A DNA stretch of 64,000 nucleotides from Clonostachys chloroleuca (lineage: Eukaryota > Ascomycota > Sordariomycetes > Hypocreales > Bionectriaceae), in assembly GCA_037952775.1 (NCBI GenBank), contig JBANAY010000001.1, forward strand, positions 4,836,001 through 4,900,000, written 5' to 3'. Each line of letters begins with the position of its first letter. The stretch's first letter is position 1. This document shows positions 59,201 to 64,000 of this stretch, piece by piece. Both the position numbers and the translations under genes were made by a program. The notes below the pieces were generated by a model. The model saw only the letters and a program-made list of their open reading frames with translations. It searched no databases and was not told the origin of the DNA.

Positions 59201-62200
59201 ATAAATATATAATAAGGGTCCTATAACCTCTTAAAGTAGAAGATAGCTATTCTGTAAATAGCTTATAATTATTACCTATTAGCTATTACAGCTGAACTAA
59301 AGATAATAAAAAGCTATAAAAGGAGATCTCTCCCCTAAACTAGAGCGCTCTAATTTAAACCTTTTATCTATACTTACTACCTCTACTACCTTCTCTATAG
59401 TCTCTATTAAGGCTGCTTTAACCCTTTATATATACTTACTGATTATATCCTTTATTCAGACTATATCTCTCTACTAATTTTATATTATCTTTATACTGAA
59501 AATAAGCTATAATATTAATTTAAAGTAATATAAGTACTAAGATATTAAGTATTCTTCTAACCCGCCTTAGACCTAGGAAAACTCTAGCTATAGACTGGAA
59601 AATACTTAGAGCTAATAGCTATCTTAATATAATATATATAGAAGAAGCTAAGTAAATTCGCTATATATTATCTAAGCCTATATCTCCTGCTATCCTGTTC
59701 CCTTAGACTCTAAAATACTAGATATAGGTTTAGGATATTAAGCTTAAGTATAATATATCTGAATTCTACTGTACTAAAATAGTAGATAGGGTGCTAAAGA
59801 TTTTAATAACCTGGTATCCTATAGAAGTAAATATAAACTAGCTGCTGGAAGCCTTTATAAAAAGGTTATAAGTTCTATATACTAATAATAAGTAGGATAA
59901 TTTCAGAAAGAACTCTTATCTGTAGTATAGGGAGAAATATGATTTTCAGCCTTATTATATTATTATAGAGACAGAAGGCGTTAAAGTTACAGGCTTCTGG
60001 AAGAAAATATATATAGGGATTAAAGAAGTTTTAAATAAGCTCTTAAATAAGATATATATAATTATTTTGAGAGATTTAGGGAAGCTGGGATAGGAACAGT
60101 ATATTCGTATTTAGATAAAGATATTTAGTACTTCTTATTCTATAAGCGCTGTATTATATACAAATCTGGAGAGAGAACCAGAAGAGAATATAGAAAAGAT
60201 AGGAATAGAGGAGGAAAAGATAGAAAAAAGACTGGAAGAGGTAATAATAATAGAGGAGAAGGTAAGGTTAGAGGCAGAGATAGACTATAAAAATAATAAG
60301 TTCTTATCTGATTTTTAAGTTAAGTATTATTTTCAATTAATTTTATATTTCTATCCAGCCCTTAAATAAGTGAGTTTTTAATCTCAATATATTACAGTTC
60401 GCTGCAACAATAGCAGGTAAGGGCTTTAAGCTTAAGCCCCTCTATTCAGATAGTGAGAAAGTATAGTAGCTATAGTCTATAGAAACAGATTATATATACT
60501 GTCCAGTACTAAACCTTCAAATCGCCCTGTCCCTCTTATATACTATATTTACCTAGTTCTACTATATATCCACAGAGAGCCGGAGAAGCTTAGTAGAGCT
60601 AAGCTATCCTGCTGAATATTAGCTAGAACTGGCTATAGTAGTTATACTAGCTACCAGGAGAGGTTTAACTATCTGAACAGCAGTAGCAGTAGGAAGACCC
60701 TGGGGTATATCTCTTTAGTCCTAGGCTACTAAGGAGGCTAATTTATTAGTACTCTAGTACTATATATACTACTATAGCAAAGGGAACTACTGAAGACTAC
60801 TCTGAATATCTATCTAGATCTGGTTCTCTTTGTAAATAGTAAGTATTAGTAGATAAGTACCCTTAGGGATATATATAAGATCCTTGTCTATCTATTACTT
60901 TCCTATTAACAGTAAGTAAGTCAATAGATTTACTGTTTTATAAGCCCTATTAATATAACCTACTCCCCAGCTTAATACTATCCTTGGAACTCTTTCTGCC
61001 TCTTCCTATATTTATTACTCTTTCCCTTTCCCTTATTAGTATATATATTAGTTCTAATATAAGTCCTCTTAGTATTCTTTTGATTCTTTCTATTTTATAG
61101 GGCTAGGTACTATAGCTATTAGCAGTTAATATTTTAGATTATATATAGTTATATCTAGCTTATTAACTTATCTTTAAGGCTTTCAGAGTAGGTAAAAAGG
61201 CTTTAAACTATATTCAGTAAGTCTAGTACTACCCAGGAGTTAATATTATTATTAGTAAATCTGGTCCTAAGACTCTGAAATTCAGAGTATATAAGCACAA
61301 GCTCGGAGCTACTTAATCGTAAGGAATCTATACTGGAGGTAAATTATTTATTTTAGCTGGTTAGTTAATAGACCTTATTTTATATAGGCTTTTCTTTAAA
61401 TTCAAATTTAATAAATTATCTATAATATAGATTAAATTTTCGCTATATAACTGCTATTAATAGACTAGCTATATATTAAAATATATTCAGCAAGAGCTAG
61501 CAATCTAAAAGAAAATAAAAATATTAGAATATAATACTATAATTATCCAGTCTTATAAAATCCCTATCCTATATTATACCCTTACTAGTCTTTATAATTA
61601 GCTTTTTCTAGCTAGCTTTATTATATTCCCTGGTATATTTAGTTCTCTATAGGATACTAATATCTTAGTACAGTCAGATACTAGTATTATACTGTAATAG
61701 GCTATTTAATATTCCCTGCTACTCTATATAGGCGGTTTTATCTATATTACTAGCTTCCTCGGACTCCTTTATATATTTTAAAGGGTAAGGGAGAATTATA
61801 TTTAGCTGCTTAACTGAGTATTTATATATATTACTACTATAGATTAATATTATTCTGTTAATTATAATAGGCCTAGGATAGTAAATATGCTGGTAGGAGT
61901 ACTAATAAGTATTATTAATATCTATACAGCCTAAGACAGATACTAGTCTCAGACTATAAAGGTAACTGTATCTGTTACCAGAGCCTATAGGGTAATAATA
62001 CTATTCTTATTTAGATTATATTTATTTTACCTATATAAATTAATATAATAATACCTATAGTACTATATATACCTGAATATTCTAGCTAATTAGTACTCTG
62101 TACTATATTAGTTATAAGCTATTAGTAATCTTTATAAATAGCCTGACTATATATACTAATAAGAGTACTAATAAGAGATCGCTTTAAGTATTTACTTTAC

Positions 62201-63947
62201 TATATAGCCAACCCTCCTCAGTTATCTAACTTCAGCTGGAGCCTTATATCCTCTTTTAGCCTAGCTGCTCCAGTATAGTATAGGCTTTTTTTATTTAATA
62301 TAAATATAGAGTACTATTTAGAGGAAAGCCTATCTAACTATAGCTAAGTATAAGTATTTATAATTCTATCCCTATACCTTATAGTAGCTATAGTAAAGGG
62401 GTCTAAGAGGGCTGCTAGTAATATATTTTTAATTCCCCCTTAGTATATTTATTTACCTATTTTAAAATAACTGCTAATATAGAGATAGATTCTCTACTAG
62501 AAGTATAGTAAGTAGAAAATTTTAGATTAATAAAAGGTAGTACTCTATACCAGCTTACTTTATATATATAGTACTTATTCTAGAAAATCAGTAATAGTAT
62601 TAATAACTTATATATCTATTATTAAGGGTATATTATAAGGCTATTCCTTATATACTGACTGCTTTTTATTAATATTATCTATCTACTCTAGCTTAATAAA
62701 GATTAGCTGTCTTATCTATAAAAACCAAATTATAAAAGTAACTAAGATATAGCCTGATATAGTTTTCTCTTATATTTAGAATTAACTAAACCTATTTACT
62801 AACTATAACCTAACTTTACTCTTTAGAGTAAGTATACTTATACAGTCTATAAGCCTATACTTCAGTAAGGATATTAAAATATAGATAAAAATACCTTAAG
62901 AATAGTTAGTAACCCCTCCAGAGATATAAACCCCTCTAAAGCTGTAGTAGTTTAATTACCTATAGTATACTTTGTTTATAATACCCTTAGATTTATAAGA
63001 CTTAGGAGCTAAAGTCTAGTTTAAGCTTTATATAGCTGAAGATAGAAATCTTCTAAGATAAAACAGATATATTAGTAATTTACTTTAAATCTAATTAAAA
63101 TATTAGTACTATAGATTATATATAGGATAATTTTAAATTTAAAGCAGTAAAATAAAATTTAAATACTTTAGTATAGAGATTATTAGTAGAACAGTTATAT
63201 CTATATATTTATATTATATTAGAGAAAGCTAAAATACAGAACAGGTATATATAGATTTTCTGATTATTACTAGTATAATTAGTAGATCTAGCAGTAAGGG
63301 ACAGGACTTACTAGTAAAGCTATCTACTAGTATAGTAGCCTAGAGCTTTACTAATAAATATATATACTAGTATAATCTATAGTATATTTACTAGTAGTAG
63401 AATATACTAGTTAGCTAGAAGGGCTATTAACTAGTAATATTAGTCTGACTTTTACTAGTAAGGGCAGATACTAGTAAATAGGCTCTAACTGCTACTAGTA
63501 AGTAAGCTATAGCAAACCGGGCAAAGATCGGATACTAGTAAATAAGCTCTAACTACTACTAGTAAGTAAGCTATAGCAAACCAGGCAAAAATTAGATACT
63601 AGTAAATAGGCTCCAACTACTACTAATAAGTAAGCTATAGCAGTATATAGAGCAAGATATACCTTAACTATATACAGTATAGCTTACTAGTATAAGATTA
63701 GTAAGAAAGGATTAGATACTAGTAATTAGGCTCTAACTATTACTAGTAAGTATATCTTAGCAATTTAGGAAAAGATCAGGTACTAGTAAATAGATTCCGA
63801 CTGCTACTAGTAAGTATATACTAGTAGTATACAGAGCAGATATACTCTAATTATATATAATAAGGATTATATATATAGGAAAGTATTATATATTAGTAAT
63901 AGTTCTAACTATATTATAGTATAATAGTACTTTATACCTAGAGCGTT
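56215..63947. repeat. AT-rich island, RIP-like decayed repetitive DNA
   Basis: Over about 7.7 kb the sequence is dominated by TA, TAG, CTA and TAT. All six frames are full of stop codons and the only long frame is a low-complexity chance ORF at 58370-58579. ATG/CAT and GTG/CAC are almost absent. This is the appearance of transposon-derived DNA mutated by repeat-induced point mutation (CpA to TpA). Ghost coding texture remains in places, such as the purine-rich block at about 60160-60310, but no transposase, integrase or reverse-transcriptase motif can be read, so I do not name the element. Confidence 0.85.
63467..63845. repeat. Minisatellite, 64-bp unit with ACTAGTA motifs
   Basis: Units beginning GATACTAGTAAATA start at 63467, 63531 and 63595, exactly 64 bp apart. 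After a 120-bp step, further units start near 63715 and 63779. Each unit has two ACTAGTA motifs about 25 bp apart. ACTAGT also recurs irregularly from about 63290. The array sits inside the AT-rich island at its right edge. Confidence 0.85.
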
Positions 63948-64000
63948 TTGTTACGAACTACCCCTGCGTTATCTAACCGAACCAACCTTAGTTATCACGC
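63948..64000. other. Return to ordinary composition at the right edge
   Basis: From about 63948 the base composition becomes normal again (TTGTTACGAACTACCCCTGC...). TGTTACGAAC resembles the start of many fungal LTRs, but only 50 bases are visible, so this stays a guess. Confidence 0.3.

Noticed and set aside
56215..63947. Centromere or telomere identity of the AT-rich island
   Set aside because: There are no TTAGGG-type repeats, and a centromere cannot be recognised from AT-richness alone. Flanking normal sequence returns at 63948.

Overview
The window is nuclear DNA from a filamentous ascomycete (Pezizomycotina; Eurotiales-like, but I cannot fix the genus). The evidence is spliced genes with short introns of about 50-80 nt (GTxxGT...CTAAC...YAG), fungal-type Zn2Cys6 regulators, Mnn1-type mannosyltransferase, Kelch membrane protein, pectate lyase PL3, GH78 rhamnosidase, and an AT-rich island with a RIP-like (repeat-induced point mutation) signature. 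Gene models were spliced by hand and their reading phases checked.

Left third (1-20.5 kb): accessory and partly decayed. It holds the 3' end of a sugar transporter, a ferric/cupric reductase broken by a 4-bp duplication, a relic Ctr copper transporter, an intact second metalloreductase, and a divergent pair of a Zn2Cys6 regulator and an O-methyltransferase. After these come three neighbouring wrecks that look like a former plant-glycoside utilisation cluster: sugar transporter, Zn2Cys6 regulator and alpha-L-rhamnosidase. Several of their nonsense codons fit C:G to T:A change at CpA. A Mnn1-family mannosyltransferase closes the section.

Middle (22-36 kb): an APH-type kinase, an SDR oxidoreductase, a flavin monooxygenase, a nitrilase carrying three copies of a conserved basic/acidic motif, a two-exon 65-residue knottin-like secreted protein, and a Kelch-repeat membrane protein.

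Housekeeping block (37-42 kb): ubiquitin-like/WLM metalloprotease, the ER retention receptor ERD2, TAF10 and mitochondrial uS19 (with a 16-nt microexon).

Right part (45-55 kb): a secreted protein with 57-residue repeats and dibasic sites, a Cys-rich plus Ser/Thr-rich single-pass membrane protein assembled from three exons, pectate lyase PL3, RidA (with a 14-nt microexon), a truncated peroxisomal D-amino-acid oxidase, a ketopantoate-reductase-like enzyme and a Nudix hydrolase.

Right edge (about 56.2-63.95 kb): an extreme TA-rich island saturated with stop codons and almost devoid of ATG, with CAG/CTG conspicuously spared. It ends in a 64-bp minisatellite. Three otherwise pristine genes (mannosyltransferase, nitrilase, Kelch) are each interrupted only at a run of five or six G, which suggests base-calling undercalls rather than real pseudogenes.
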